Positions 18,196-27,542 are shown, counted from the stretch's first letter. The stretch is 64,000 bases of DNA from Acidovorax sp. YS12 (GCA_021496925.1 CP053915.1:4907501-4971500), one strand, 5' to 3'. Notes: generated by a model from the letters alone, not told the origin. A program made the numbers and translations.

Positions 18196-20547
18196 ATGAG
18201 CGACTCTCCTCTCCTCCTTCCCTCCGGTGCCGACGCGGGCGATGCGCTCGACCTGGGCGGCTACGCCCAGCGCGCCTACCTGGAATACGCCCTCAGCGTG
18301 GTCAAGGGCCGCGCGCTGCCCGATGTGTGCGACGGCCTCAAACCCGTGCAGCGGCGCATCCTCTACGCCATGGACCAGATGGGCCTGTCCTACAGCGGCC
18401 CGAACCGCAACGTGGCGGCCAAGCCGGTCAAGAGCGCGCGCGTGGTGGGCGACGTGCTGGGGCGCTTCCACCCGCACGGCGACCAGTCGGCCTACGACGC
18501 CCTGGTGCGCCTGGCGCAGGACTTCAACCAGCGCTACCCGCTGATCGACGGCCAGGGTAACTTCGGCAGCCGCGACGGCGACGGCGCCGCCGCCATGCGC
18601 TACACCGAGGCGCGGCTGACGCCCATCGCGGGCCTGCTGCTCGACGAAATCGGCATGGGCACGGTCGATTTCGTGCCCAACTACGACGGCAGTACCGAGG
18701 AGCCGCGCCAACTGCCCGCACGTCTGCCGTTCGCGCTGCTCAACGGCGCCAGCGGCATCGCCGTGGGGCTGGCGACCGAGATTCCCAGTCACAACCTGCG
18801 CGAGGTGGCCGACGCCTGCGTGGCGCTACTGAAGAACCCGCAGCTTGGCGATGAAGAGCTGTTCGCGCTGGTGCCTGGCCCCGACTACCCCGGCGGCGGG
18901 CAGATCATCAGCAGCGCCGCCGACATCCACGACGCCTACCGCAGCGGGCGCGGCAGCCTCAAGGTGCGCGCGCGCTGGAAGATCGAAGACCTGGCGCGCG
19001 GCCAGTGGCAACTGGTGGTGACCGAACTGCCGCCCGGCGTTTCGGCGCAGAAGGTGCTGGAGGAAATCGAGGACATCACCAACCCCAAGGTCAAGACCGG
19101 CAAAAAAGCGTTGACGCAGGAGCAGACCCAGCTCAAGGCCAGCATGCTGGCCGTGCTCGACGGCGTGCGCGACGAATCGAGCAAGGACGCGCCGGTGCGC
19201 ATCGTGTTCGAGCCCAAGACCGGCAAGGTGCCGCAGCAGGAGCTGATTACCGCGCTGCTGGCGCACACCAGCCTGGAAACCTCGGCGCCCATCAACCTCA
19301 CCATGGTGGGGCTGGACGGCCGGCCCACGCAGAAATCGCTGCGCCAGATGCTGGCCGAGTGGGTGGCGTTCCGCCAGGGCACCATCACGCGGCGCAGCCA
19401 GCACCGCCTGACCAAGGTGCTGGAGCGCATCCACATCCTCGAAGGGCGGCAGCTGGTGCTGCTCAACATCGACGAAGTGATCGCCATCATCCGCGCGGCC
19501 GAGGAGCCCAAGGCGGCGCTGATGGCGCGCTTCAACCTGTCGGAGCGCCAGGCCGAGGACATCCTCGAAATCCGCCTGCGCCAGCTGGCGCGGCTGGAGG
19601 CCATCAAGATTGAGCAGGAGCTGTCGGCGCTGCGCGAGGAGCAGGGCCGGCTGGAGGACATCCTGGCCAACCCGGCCTCGCTGCGCCGCCTGATGGTCAA
19701 GGAAATCGAAGCCGACGCGAAGCAGTTCGCCGATGCGCGCCGCACGCTCATCCAGGCCGAGAAAAAGGCCGTGGCCGAAGTCAAGGTACTCGACGAACCC
19801 GTCACCGTCGTGGTGTCGCAAAAGGGCTGGGTGCGCACGCGCCAGGGCCATGGGCATGAGGCGGGCAGCTTTGCCTTCAAGGCCGGCGATGCCCTCTACG
19901 GCACCTTCGAGTGCCGCACAGTGGACCAGCTCATCGTCTTCGGCAGCAATGGCCGGGTGTACTCCGTGCCGGTGGCCAGCCTGCCCGGCGGGCGCGGCGA
20001 CGGCCAGCCCGTGACCACGCTGATCGAGCTGGAGACGGGCACCCAACTGCTGCACTATTTCGCCGGGCCGCCGCAGGCGCAGCTGCTGCTGGCCAGCTCG
20101 GGCGGCTACGGCTTTCTGGCGCTGGTGGAAAACCTGGTGTCGCGCCAGAAGGGCGGCAAGGCCTTCGTCACGCTGGGCGAGGGCGAGACGCTGTGCGTGC
20201 CCTCGCATGCGGCGGGCAGCAGCGGCAGCCAGCCGCTGCCGCCGGCCACGCACGTGGCCTGCGCCTCGGCGGGCGGGCGCATCCTCACGTTCGAGATCGG
20301 CGAGCTGAAAGCCATGGCCCACGGCGGGCGCGGCCTGATGCTGATCGACCTGGAGGACAAGGACAGCCTGGCGGGCGCCGCCGCGTACACGCGCAGCGTG
20401 CGCATCGAGGGCCTGGGGCGTGGCGCCAAGGAGCGCGAGGAACAGCTCGAAATCCGCAGCCTGAACAACGCCCGCGCCGCCCGTGCGCGCAAGGGCAAGG
20501 CCGCCGACCTGGGCTTCAAGCCCCAGCGGGTGACGCGCGTGGAGTGA
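18196..20547 (+). CDS. parC: DNA topoisomerase IV subunit A
   Basis: It is the DNA-cleaving subunit of topoisomerase IV. The 783-residue protein has the winged-helix catalytic region with Tyr136 in AMRYTEARLT, preceded by the quinolone-resistance-determining segment HPHGDQSAYDALVR. The residues there (Asp-Gln-Ser) look like an ordinary sensitive type. The tower and coiled-coil follow (to about 480), then a beta-pinwheel C-terminal domain with repeated G-R/G elements such as GWVRTRQGHGHEAGSF and GGRILTFEIGELKAM. It starts 56 bases after parE and is probably cotranscribed with it. Confidence 0.95.
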   Translation: MSDSPLLLPSGADAGDALDLGGYAQRAYLEYALSVVKGRALPDVCDGLKPVQRRILYAMDQMGLSYSGPNRNVAAKPVKSARVVGDVLGRFHPHGDQSAYDALVRLAQDFNQRYPLIDGQGNFGSRDGDGAAAMRYTEARLTPIAGLLLDEIGMGTVDFVPNYDGSTEEPRQLPARLPFALLNGASGIAVGLATEIPSHNLREVADACVALLKNPQLGDEELFALVPGPDYPGGGQIISSAADIHDAYRSGRGSLKVRARWKIEDLARGQWQLVVTELPPGVSAQKVLEEIEDITNPKVKTGKKALTQEQTQLKASMLAVLDGVRDESSKDAPVRIVFEPKTGKVPQQELITALLAHTSLETSAPINLTMVGLDGRPTQKSLRQMLAEWVAFRQGTITRRSQHRLTKVLERIHILEGRQLVLLNIDEVIAIIRAAEEPKAALMARFNLSERQAEDILEIRLRQLARLEAIKIEQELSALREEQGRLEDILANPASLRRLMVKEIEADAKQFADARRTLIQAEKKAVAEVKVLDEPVTVVVSQKGWVRTRQGHGHEAGSFAFKAGDALYGTFECRTVDQLIVFGSNGRVYSVPVASLPGGRGDGQPVTTLIELETGTQLLHYFAGPPQAQLLLASSGGYGFLALVENLVSRQKGGKAFVTLGEGETLCVPSHAAGSSGSQPLPPATHVACASAGGRILTFEIGELKAMAHGGRGLMLIDLEDKDSLAGAAAYTRSVRIEGLGRGAKEREEQLEIRSLNNARAARARKGKAADLGFKPQRVTRVE

Positions 20548-20676
20548 GCGATGCCGGCATTGCGCTGGTGCAGCGCCGCTGAAATAAATGCTGCGCTCGT
20601 CTGTAAAGATAGGTAAATTGCAAGCAATGCCTGCGCACAATAGGCGCAACAAGAGACAAGGCACCAGGAGGAAAAA

Positions 20677-22470
20677 ATGCCGCAACTTCGCATGGCCCAC
20701 AAGCTGTGGTCGGCCGTCATCGTCATCGTCGTGGCGCTGGTGGCCGTGGTCGGGTTCTCCGGCTACCGGACGTCCAAGGCCCAGGCCCAGGCGGATGCCA
20801 CGTCGCGCGAGATGGCCACGCGCGTCGAGTCCGCCCTGCGCTGGACGGGGTTGACGGAAACCAACGCCGCGCGCACGCAGGCCCTGGTGGTCAGCAGCGA
20901 TCCGGCGGTGGAGGCCGAGTTCAAGGCCATCATCCCCGCGACCTCGGCGCAGATTTCCGAGGTGCAGAAAAAGCTCGAAACCCTGGCCACCGGCGACGCC
21001 GACAAGGCGCAGATGGCCAGGATCGCCGCTGCGCGCAAGGCCATGATCGACCTGCGCGGCCAGGCCATGAAGCTCAAGGCCGACGCGCAGCACGATGCCG
21101 CGGTGGAGCTGGTCAAGCAGTCCTACAACCCGGCGGTGGCGGCCTACCTGAAGACCCTGCACGACTTCGTGGAGCTGCAGCGGCAGCAGGCGCAGGCCAG
21201 CCAGGCGGACATCGCCGGCAACCGCCTGCTCACCGTGAAGATCGCTGCCGTGGTGGTGGGCCTGCTGATTCTGGCCATCGTCGTGGGCGCCTACTTCCTC
21301 ATCGGCAGCATCGAGCGCCCACTGGAGCAGGCGCGCAGCCTGGCGGCGCAGATCGCCGAGGGCGACCTGAGCGGACGCGAGGCGGTGACGCGGGGCGACG
21401 AATTCGGCGACCTGCTGCGCTCGCTGTACGCGATGAGCGAAGCGCTGTCGCGCATGGTGCAGCAGGTGCGCCAGAGCACGGACAGCATCGCCACGGCCAG
21501 CGCGGAGATCGCACTGGGCAACCAGGACCTGTCGGCGCGCACGGAACAGACCTCGAGCAACCTGCAGCAGACGGCGGCGGCGATGGAGCAGTTCACCAGC
21601 ACGCTGCAGCAAAGCGCGGGCAGCGCGCAGCAGGCCAGCAGCCTGGCGGCGGGGGCCTCGGGCGTGGCGCGCCGTGGCGGCGAAGTGGTCGGGCAAGTGG
21701 TCGCGACCATGCAGGACATCCACCACAGCAGCCAGAAGATCGCCGACATCATCGGCGTCATCGACGGCATCGCCTTCCAGACCAACATCCTGGCGCTGAA
21801 CGCTGCCGTGGAAGCGGCACGCGCGGGTGAACAAGGCCGGGGCTTCGCCGTGGTGGCCGGCGAAGTGCGCAGCCTGGCGCAGCGCAGCGCCGACGCGGCC
21901 AAGGAAATCAAGGGACTCATCACTGCCAGCGTGGAGCGCGTGGAAACCGGCTCGCGCCTGGTGGAAGGCGCGGGCAGCACCATGCAGGAAGTGGTGCAGG
22001 CGGTGCAGCGCGTCACGGACATGATCGGGGAAATCACGGCGGCCTCGCAGGAGCAAAGCGCGGGCGTGGCGCAGGTCAACCAGGCGGTGGGGCAACTGGA
22101 CCAGATGACGCAGCAGAACGCGGCGCTGGTGGAGCAGAGCGCGGCAGCGGCGCACAGCCTGCGCGAGCAGGCGCAGCAGCTGGCGCAGGCCGTCTCGGCG
22201 TTCAAGGTGGCGGGCGTGGCCGCCGCGCAGGCAGCCACCTACCAGGCACCGCGGGCGGTGGCGCCCCGGCCCGCCCCGGCCATGCCGGCGCCGGCCAAGC
22301 CGCGCGCCGTGGCGGGCAAGGCGGCGCCAGCACCCGCGCCACGGGTAGCCGCGCCCACACCGGCGCCCAAACCGGCAGCCAAGGCCGCGCCCAAGCCGCC
22401 CGCTGCCGCACCGCGCATCGCAGCCGCGCCCAAGAAGGCGGCCGACGATGGCGAGTGGGAAAGCTTCTGA
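20677..22470 (+). CDS. Methyl-accepting chemotaxis protein 1
   Basis: This is a transmembrane chemoreceptor of 597 residues. TM1 is about 11-28. A four-helix-bundle type periplasmic sensor covers about 30-185, TM2 is about 190-213 (VKIAAVVVGLLILAIVVGAYFL), then HAMP, then the methyl-accepting signalling domain whose hairpin tip reads IDGIAFQTNILALNAAVEAARAGEQGRGFAVVAGEVR (split here as known tip residues near 365-400). A Pro/Ala-rich linker leads to the terminal pentapeptide EWESF, matching the CheR/CheB docking motif (NWETF in E. coli Tsr). AGGAGG precedes the ATG. The ligand is unknown. DNA for the signalling half is nearly identical to that of the next receptor. Confidence 0.92.
   Translation: MPQLRMAHKLWSAVIVIVVALVAVVGFSGYRTSKAQAQADATSREMATRVESALRWTGLTETNAARTQALVVSSDPAVEAEFKAIIPATSAQISEVQKKLETLATGDADKAQMARIAAARKAMIDLRGQAMKLKADAQHDAAVELVKQSYNPAVAAYLKTLHDFVELQRQQAQASQADIAGNRLLTVKIAAVVVGLLILAIVVGAYFLIGSIERPLEQARSLAAQIAEGDLSGREAVTRGDEFGDLLRSLYAMSEALSRMVQQVRQSTDSIATASAEIALGNQDLSARTEQTSSNLQQTAAAMEQFTSTLQQSAGSAQQASSLAAGASGVARRGGEVVGQVVATMQDIHHSSQKIADIIGVIDGIAFQTNILALNAAVEAARAGEQGRGFAVVAGEVRSLAQRSADAAKEIKGLITASVERVETGSRLVEGAGSTMQEVVQAVQRVTDMIGEITAASQEQSAGVAQVNQAVGQLDQMTQQNAALVEQSAAAAHSLREQAQQLAQAVSAFKVAGVAAAQAATYQAPRAVAPRPAPAMPAPAKPRAVAGKAAPAPAPRVAAPTPAPKPAAKAAPKPPAAAPRIAAAPKKAADDGEWESF
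21364..22145 (+). repeat. Near-identical chemoreceptor signalling segment, copy 1
   Basis: These 782 bases agree with 23370-24151 at every position I compared except one silent C/T difference at 21429. Identity stops sharply on both sides, at the start of HAMP and near the end of the signalling helix. Confidence 0.85.
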
Positions 22471-22587
22471 GCCCTGGTGGGCGCACAAGCCTTCCGGCAC
22501 CTGGCCTGCGGCGGTTCACCCGGGGCCTCGTGGTTTTCCCTGAAAGGGGGCGGTTTTGGCCGCGAAGTAGTCATCCCTGCCTAGAAA

Positions 22588-22603
22588 GTGGGAAAGGTCC
22601 CAC
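22588..22603. promoter_or_regulatory. Palindrome upstream of the second chemoreceptor gene
   Basis: GTGGGA-AAGG-TCCCAC is a perfect 6-bp inverted repeat with a 4-base loop and no following T-run, 74 bases before the start codon. It could be an operator or an mRNA hairpin. The rest of the 206-base gap between the receptor genes shows nothing I recognise. Confidence 0.3.
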
Positions 22604-22676
22604 AGTAAATTACGTTTAGTGACGTATTTGCTGTGGCGGGCTCCCAAGCATTTGGAACCGCTCCACTGGAGGAGAC

Positions 22677-24416
22677 ATGCGGTTTCAGAATATGCGCACG
22701 GCCACCAAGCTCTGGGGGGCCGTGGCCTGGATTGTCATCATGATGCTGGCGGTCGTAGCCTCTGCAGGCTACCGCTCGGCCCGCACCCAGGCCGAGGCCA
22801 ACGTGGTGCTGCTGGAGCTGAACACCCGCGTCGAGGCCGCGCAGCGCTGGATGGGCCTGACCGAGACCAACACGGCGCGCACCCAGGCCCTGGTGCTGGG
22901 GGGCGACGCGGAAACCCGGGCCGAGCTCAAGGGCATGATCGCCGCGACGTCCGCCAGGATCGACGAAGCGCAGAAAACGCTCCAGTCCCTTCCCTTGAGA
23001 GACGAGGACAGGACGCAGATGGCCAAGATCACGGCCGCCCGCACCGACTTGCAGCGCATGCGCCAGCAGGCCAGCGCGCTGGCCGAGCAGGACAGCGCGG
23101 CAGAGGCCAAGGCGTTCCTGCGCCAGTCCTACAACCCGGCGGCCACCGCCTACCTGCAAATGCTGCAGGACTTCGTGACCATGCAGCAGCACTATGCGCG
23201 CGAGCGCCAGATCGCGCTGGGCGGCGAGCGCGTGCGCACGGTGCAGATTGCGGGCGGCTTTGCCAGCCTGGTGCTGCTGGCGGTGTGCGTGGGGGCGTAT
23301 TTCCTGATCCGCAGCATCCAGCATCCGCTGGCCCAGGCGCGCAGCCTGGCGGATCGTATCGCCAGTGGCGACCTGAGCGGACGCGAGGCGGTGACGCGGG
23401 GCGACGAATTCGGCGACCTGCTGCGCTCGCTGTATGCGATGAGCGAAGCGCTGTCGCGCATGGTGCAGCAGGTGCGCCAGAGCACGGACAGCATCGCCAC
23501 GGCCAGCGCGGAGATCGCACTGGGCAACCAGGACCTGTCGGCGCGCACGGAACAGACCTCGAGCAACCTGCAGCAGACGGCGGCGGCGATGGAGCAGTTC
23601 ACCAGCACGCTGCAGCAAAGCGCGGGCAGCGCGCAGCAGGCCAGCAGCCTGGCGGCGGGGGCCTCGGGCGTGGCGCGCCGTGGCGGCGAAGTGGTCGGGC
23701 AAGTGGTCGCGACCATGCAGGACATCCACCACAGCAGCCAGAAGATCGCCGACATCATCGGCGTCATCGACGGCATCGCCTTCCAGACCAACATCCTGGC
23801 GCTGAACGCTGCCGTGGAAGCGGCACGCGCGGGTGAACAAGGCCGGGGCTTCGCCGTGGTGGCCGGCGAAGTGCGCAGCCTGGCGCAGCGCAGCGCCGAC
23901 GCGGCCAAGGAAATCAAGGGACTCATCACTGCCAGCGTGGAGCGCGTGGAAACCGGCTCGCGCCTGGTGGAAGGCGCGGGCAGCACCATGCAGGAAGTGG
24001 TGCAGGCGGTGCAGCGCGTCACGGACATGATCGGGGAAATCACGGCGGCCTCGCAGGAGCAAAGCGCGGGCGTGGCGCAGGTCAACCAGGCGGTGGGGCA
24101 ACTGGACCAGATGACGCAGCAGAACGCGGCGCTGGTGGAGCAGAGCGCGGCGGCGGCGCACAGCCTGCGCGAACAGGCACAGCAGCTGGCGCAGGCCATC
24201 TCGGCATTCAAGGTGGCGGGCGTGGCGCCAGCCCAGGCGGCCCGCTCGGCGCCACGGGCCGCCGCCGTACCCATGCCGGCGGCGCCAGCCAAGCCGAAGG
24301 CGGCTGCGGCGCCAGCGCCACGGGTGGCGGCGCCCAAGCCTGCTGCGCCCGCCGCGCCGCGCATTGCGGCCGCGCCGAAGAAGGCGGCCAGCGACGGCGA
24401 GTGGGAAAGCTTCTGA
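22677..24416 (+). CDS. Methyl-accepting chemotaxis protein 2
   Basis: This is a second transmembrane chemoreceptor, 579 residues, with the same layout: TM1 about 13-29, four-helix-bundle periplasmic domain, TM2 about 186-207, HAMP, signalling domain, Pro/Ala linker and terminal EWESF docking pentapeptide. The periplasmic sensor differs clearly from that of receptor 1 (conserved mainly at RW.GLTETN.ARTQALV and QSYNPA), so the two probably sense different ligands while feeding the same kinase arrays. CTGGAGGAG precedes the ATG. The pair looks like a duplication whose signalling half has since been homogenised. Confidence 0.92.
   Translation: MRFQNMRTATKLWGAVAWIVIMMLAVVASAGYRSARTQAEANVVLLELNTRVEAAQRWMGLTETNTARTQALVLGGDAETRAELKGMIAATSARIDEAQKTLQSLPLRDEDRTQMAKITAARTDLQRMRQQASALAEQDSAAEAKAFLRQSYNPAATAYLQMLQDFVTMQQHYARERQIALGGERVRTVQIAGGFASLVLLAVCVGAYFLIRSIQHPLAQARSLADRIASGDLSGREAVTRGDEFGDLLRSLYAMSEALSRMVQQVRQSTDSIATASAEIALGNQDLSARTEQTSSNLQQTAAAMEQFTSTLQQSAGSAQQASSLAAGASGVARRGGEVVGQVVATMQDIHHSSQKIADIIGVIDGIAFQTNILALNAAVEAARAGEQGRGFAVVAGEVRSLAQRSADAAKEIKGLITASVERVETGSRLVEGAGSTMQEVVQAVQRVTDMIGEITAASQEQSAGVAQVNQAVGQLDQMTQQNAALVEQSAAAAHSLREQAQQLAQAISAFKVAGVAPAQAARSAPRAAAVPMPAAPAKPKAAAAPAPRVAAPKPAAPAAPRIAAAPKKAASDGEWESF
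23370..24151 (+). repeat. Near-identical chemoreceptor signalling segment, copy 2
   Basis: This is the partner of 21364-22145, offset by 2006 bases. It covers HAMP through most of the methyl-accepting domain. Confidence 0.85.
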
Positions 24417-24424
24417 GGCATTAA

Positions 24425-24452
24425 AAAAGCGGGCCAGGCCCGCTTTTCTTTT
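24425..24452. terminator. Bidirectional Rho-independent terminator
   Basis: AAAAGCGGGCC-A-GGCCCGCTTTTCTTTT is symmetrical enough to end both the chemoreceptor gene and the convergent ridA-family gene. Confidence 0.8.
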
Positions 24453-24491
24453 CCGGGGCGGGCTGCACATCCTGCCCGCAAGTAGCACCCG

Positions 24492-24953
24492 TCAGCCCAG
24501 CTCGGCGATCAGCTCGATCTCCACGCACGCGCCCAGCGGGATCTGCGCCACGCCGAAGGCGCTGCGCGCGTGCGCGCCCTTCTCGGCGCCGAAGACCTGG
24601 CCCAGCAGCTCGCTGGCGCCGTTGGTCACCAGGTGCTGCTCGGTGAATTCGCCGGTGGAGTTGACCAGGCTCATCAGCTTCACGATGCGCTGCACCCGGT
24701 TCAGGTCGCCGCCGGTGGCGGCGTGCAGCGTGCCCAGCAGGTCGATGGCCACGGCCCGCGCGGCGGCCTGGCCTTGCTCCGTGGTCACGTCGCGGCCCAG
24801 TTGGCCGACCCAGGGCTTGCCATCCTTGCGCGCAATGTGGCCGCTGAGGAAAACGAGGTTGCCTGTCTGCGCGTAGGGCACGTAAGCTGCGGCAGGCACA
24901 GCCACGGGGGGCAGGGTGATGTTCAGGGCTTTCAATTGGTCGTAAACGCTCAT
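24492..24953 (-). CDS. RidA family protein (YjgF/UK114)
   Basis: This is a small trimeric protein of the Rid family; members hydrolyse reactive enamine/imine intermediates released by PLP enzymes. The 153-residue sequence has LVFLSGHIARKDGKPWVGQLGRDVTTEQG near residue 33 and the C-terminal block AHARSAFGVAQIPLGACVEIELIAELG typical of the YjgF fold. The usual catalytic Arg of RidA proper (in the R-P/S-x-V motif) reads ARSAFGV, so it may belong to one of the Rid1-7 side groups rather than archetypal RidA. The ATG at 24953 is the conserved start; the open frame continues upstream only because of high GC. Confidence 0.85.
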   Translation of the reverse strand: MSVYDQLKALNITLPPVAVPAAAYVPYAQTGNLVFLSGHIARKDGKPWVGQLGRDVTTEQGQAAARAVAIDLLGTLHAATGGDLNRVQRIVKLMSLVNSTGEFTEQHLVTNGASELLGQVFGAEKGAHARSAFGVAQIPLGACVEIELIAELG

Positions 24954-25012
24954 GGTCTGGCTCGTTTCAGTCGGCGGATAAAGGGGCACATGGTACCCGG
25001 GAGCGCGGCCGC

Positions 25013-27424
25013 ATGAACGCCTGGCGCCTGCCCTGGCTGCTGGCGGGCCTGCTTGCCGGGGCCGCCCTGCAACTGGCGCAGCCACGGCTGTGGCCAGGGG
25101 GCGGGTATGCGGCGGGCATGGCGGCCGCGGTGCTGCTGGCCGCGCTGCCCTGGCGCCGCCACCGCGCCGGGGTGATGGCGTGCGCCACGCTGGCCATGTT
25201 CGCCCTGTGCGGCCTGCGTGCCGTGGCCTTCCAGGCCCAGGCGCTCGATCCCCGGCTGGAGGGGCGCGACCTGCGCGTGCAGGGCGTGGTGGCGGCCATG
25301 CCGCAGCGCGGCGATGCGGGGCTGCGCTTTCGCTTCGCGGTGGAGGCGGCATGGCTCGACGGGCGGGCCGTGCGCCTGCCGCCGTTGGTCGAACTGGGCT
25401 GGTACGCCAGCGGGTGGCAGGGCGCCGATGCGCCGGGCGAGCCCCAGCGCCCGCTGCCCGCCCTGCGCGCCGGCCAGCGCTGGGAGGCCACCGTACGCCT
25501 GAAGGCGCCGCACGGCGCGCGCAACCCGCACGGCTTCGACTACGAGCTGTGGCTGTGGGAGCAGGACGTGCAGGCCACGGGCTACGTGCGCGCGGGCCGC
25601 AGGGACGCCGCGCCCCGGCTGCTGTCAGAGGGCTGGCGCCACCCGGTGGAGCAAGGGCGCCAGCGGGTGCGCGACGCCATCGTGCTGCGCCTGTCGCGGC
25701 CCGAGGCCGAGGCGGCGCAGCGCGAGCGCGCCGCACGTGCCGCCGGGGTGGTGGCGGCGCTGGTGACGGGCGACCAGCGCGCCATCGACCGCGCCGACTG
25801 GGACCTGTTCCGCGCCACCGGCGTGGCCCATCTCATGAGCATCTCGGGCCTGCACATCACCCTGTTCGCCTGGATTGCCATGGCCGCCGTAGGCTGGCTG
25901 TGGCGCCGTTCGCAGCGGCTGTGCCTGCGCTGGCCGGCGCAGCACGCGGCCCTGCTGGGCGGTGTGCTGCTGGCGGCGGGCTATGCGCTTTTCAGCGGCT
26001 GGGGTGTGCCGGCGCAGCGCACGGTGCTGATGCTGGCGGTGGTGGCGCTGCTGCGCCTGGCGGGGCGGCGCTGGCCCTGGCAGCAGGTCTGGCTGCTGGC
26101 GTGTGCCGCCGTGGTGCTGGCCGACCCCTGGGCGCTGCTGCAGCCCGGTTTCTGGCTCAGCTTTGTCGCCGTGGGGGTGCTGTTTGCTTCCGATTTCGTA
26201 GCTGGTAGCGCTGATGGGGCAGGCGCTGGCGGCCTTTTTTGCCATGTGCGCAGGTTCCTGCGCGAGCAGTGGGTGGTGACGCTGGCGCTTACGCCCCTGT
26301 CGCTGCTGCTGTTCGGCCAGGTGTCGGCGGTGGGCGCGCTGGCCAACCTGGCGGCCATTCCCTGGGTCACGCTGGTGGTGACGCCGCTGGCGCTGCTGGG
26401 CATGCTGTGGCCGCCGCTGTGGCAGGCGGCCGCGGCCAGCCTGGGGCCCCTGGTGGCGCTGCTGCAGGCCCTGGCGGCGTGGCCCGGGGCCGTGCTGGCC
26501 TTGCCAGCGCCGCCGCTGTGGGCCGCCGTGGCGGCGGTGCTGGGCGGTGCGTGCCTGGCGCTGCGCTGGCCCTGGCGCCTGCGCGTGCTGGGCCTGCCGC
26601 TGCTGGTGCCGGCGCTGTGCTGGCAGCCAGCCCGGCCCGCGCCGGGGCAGTTCGACCTGCTGGCGGCGGACGTGGGGCAGGGCAATGCCGTGCTGGTGCG
26701 CACGGCCGGGCATGCGCTGCTGTACGACGCGGGGCCGCGCTTCGGCATCCACAGCAATGCGGGCGAGCGCGTGCTGGTGCCGTTGCTGCGCAGCCTGGGC
26801 GTGCGCCTGGACGCGCTGATGGTGAGCCACGGCGACACCGACCACGCCGGCGGCGCCCCGGCCGTGCTCGCCGCGCAGCCCGGGGCCGCGCTGTGGGGCG
26901 CGGCGGTGGAAGGCGCCGCCGCCGAGGCCCGGCCCTGCGTGGCCGGGCAGCGCTGGGAGTGGGACGGCGTGGCCTTCGAGCTGCTGCACCCGCCGCAGCA
27001 GCAGGATGCACCGCGCCCCAATGCGCAAAGCTGCGTGCTGCGCATCCGCAGCGCCCAGGGCGTGGCGGCCGTGCTGGCGGGGGACATCGAGCAGCCGCAG
27101 GAGCAGGCCCTGCTGGCCCGTGGCGCGCCGCTGGCGGCCGTGCTGCTGCTGGTGCCGCACCACGGCAGCAAGACATCGTCGAGCCCCGCCTTCATCGGGG
27201 CCGTGGCGCCGCGCTGGGCCCTGGTGCAAGCGGGCTACCGCAACCGCTACGGCCACCCGGCGCCCGCGGTGGTGCAGCGCTACCGCGCGCGCGGCGCCGA
27301 GGTGGTGGACTCCAGCGCGTGCGGCGCGGCGCGCTGGGATTCGGCCCGGCCGCAGGAGATGCGCTGCGAGCGCGCGCAGCAGCCGCGCTATTGGCAGCAC
27401 GGCGGATTCATTCACACGTTCTGA
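25013..27424 (+). CDS. comEC: DNA internalisation competence protein ComEC/Rec2
   Basis: It is the inner-membrane channel through which single-stranded DNA enters during natural transformation. The 803-residue protein has an N-terminal OB-like DUF4131 region (about 50-200), the membrane ComEC domain beginning near GVAHLMSISGLHITLFAWIAM (about 275), and a C-terminal metallo-beta-lactamase-like domain with VGQGNAVLVRT, SHGDTDHAGG (the H-x-D-x-D-H cluster) and LVPHHGSKTSSSPAF. All features of a working ComEC are visible. A family-A repeat lies inside the frame at 26190-26240, adding a Gly/Ala-rich loop between membrane helices. The gene diverges from the ridA-family gene. Confidence 0.92.
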   Translation: MNAWRLPWLLAGLLAGAALQLAQPRLWPGGGYAAGMAAAVLLAALPWRRHRAGVMACATLAMFALCGLRAVAFQAQALDPRLEGRDLRVQGVVAAMPQRGDAGLRFRFAVEAAWLDGRAVRLPPLVELGWYASGWQGADAPGEPQRPLPALRAGQRWEATVRLKAPHGARNPHGFDYELWLWEQDVQATGYVRAGRRDAAPRLLSEGWRHPVEQGRQRVRDAIVLRLSRPEAEAAQRERAARAAGVVAALVTGDQRAIDRADWDLFRATGVAHLMSISGLHITLFAWIAMAAVGWLWRRSQRLCLRWPAQHAALLGGVLLAAGYALFSGWGVPAQRTVLMLAVVALLRLAGRRWPWQQVWLLACAAVVLADPWALLQPGFWLSFVAVGVLFASDFVAGSADGAGAGGLFCHVRRFLREQWVVTLALTPLSLLLFGQVSAVGALANLAAIPWVTLVVTPLALLGMLWPPLWQAAAASLGPLVALLQALAAWPGAVLALPAPPLWAAVAAVLGGACLALRWPWRLRVLGLPLLVPALCWQPARPAPGQFDLLAADVGQGNAVLVRTAGHALLYDAGPRFGIHSNAGERVLVPLLRSLGVRLDALMVSHGDTDHAGGAPAVLAAQPGAALWGAAVEGAAAEARPCVAGQRWEWDGVAFELLHPPQQQDAPRPNAQSCVLRIRSAQGVAAVLAGDIEQPQEQALLARGAPLAAVLLLVPHHGSKTSSSPAFIGAVAPRWALVQAGYRNRYGHPAPAVVQRYRARGAEVVDSSACGAARWDSARPQEMRCERAQQPRYWQHGGFIHTF
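26190..26240. repeat. Family-A palindromic repeat, copy A5 (inside comEC)
   Basis: TTCGTAGCTGGTAGCGCT-GATGGGGCA-GGCGCTGGCGGCC-TTTTTT. It is in frame and encodes FVAGSADGAGAGGLF (about residues 394-408), in the same reading frame relative to the repeat as copies A1 and A10. Confidence 0.75.
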
Positions 27425-27542
27425 TGCTGCCCCGGGGCGGCAGCCTGCGCGATGGTGCCAATCGGCGCACAATACGGGAATTCCCGCGCAGCACCGGCCT
27501 ATCCCAGCGCCAGCACTGCTGCCCGACACCGCTCCGCCTCCC

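Noticed and set aside
20580..20650. Flagellar sigma-28 promoter before the first chemoreceptor (TAAAGATA)
   Set aside because: The -35-like TAAAGATA has no GCCGATAA-type -10 at the proper distance.
18826..24488. Minus-strand frames of 600-1200 codons opposite parC and the chemoreceptor genes
   Set aside because: They are shadow frames; their repeated content only reflects the duplicated chemoreceptor DNA.
24954..25736. N-terminal extension of the RidA-family protein by about 260 residues
   Set aside because: It is Arg/Ala/Pro-rich sequence lying opposite comEC; the family start is the ATG at 24953.
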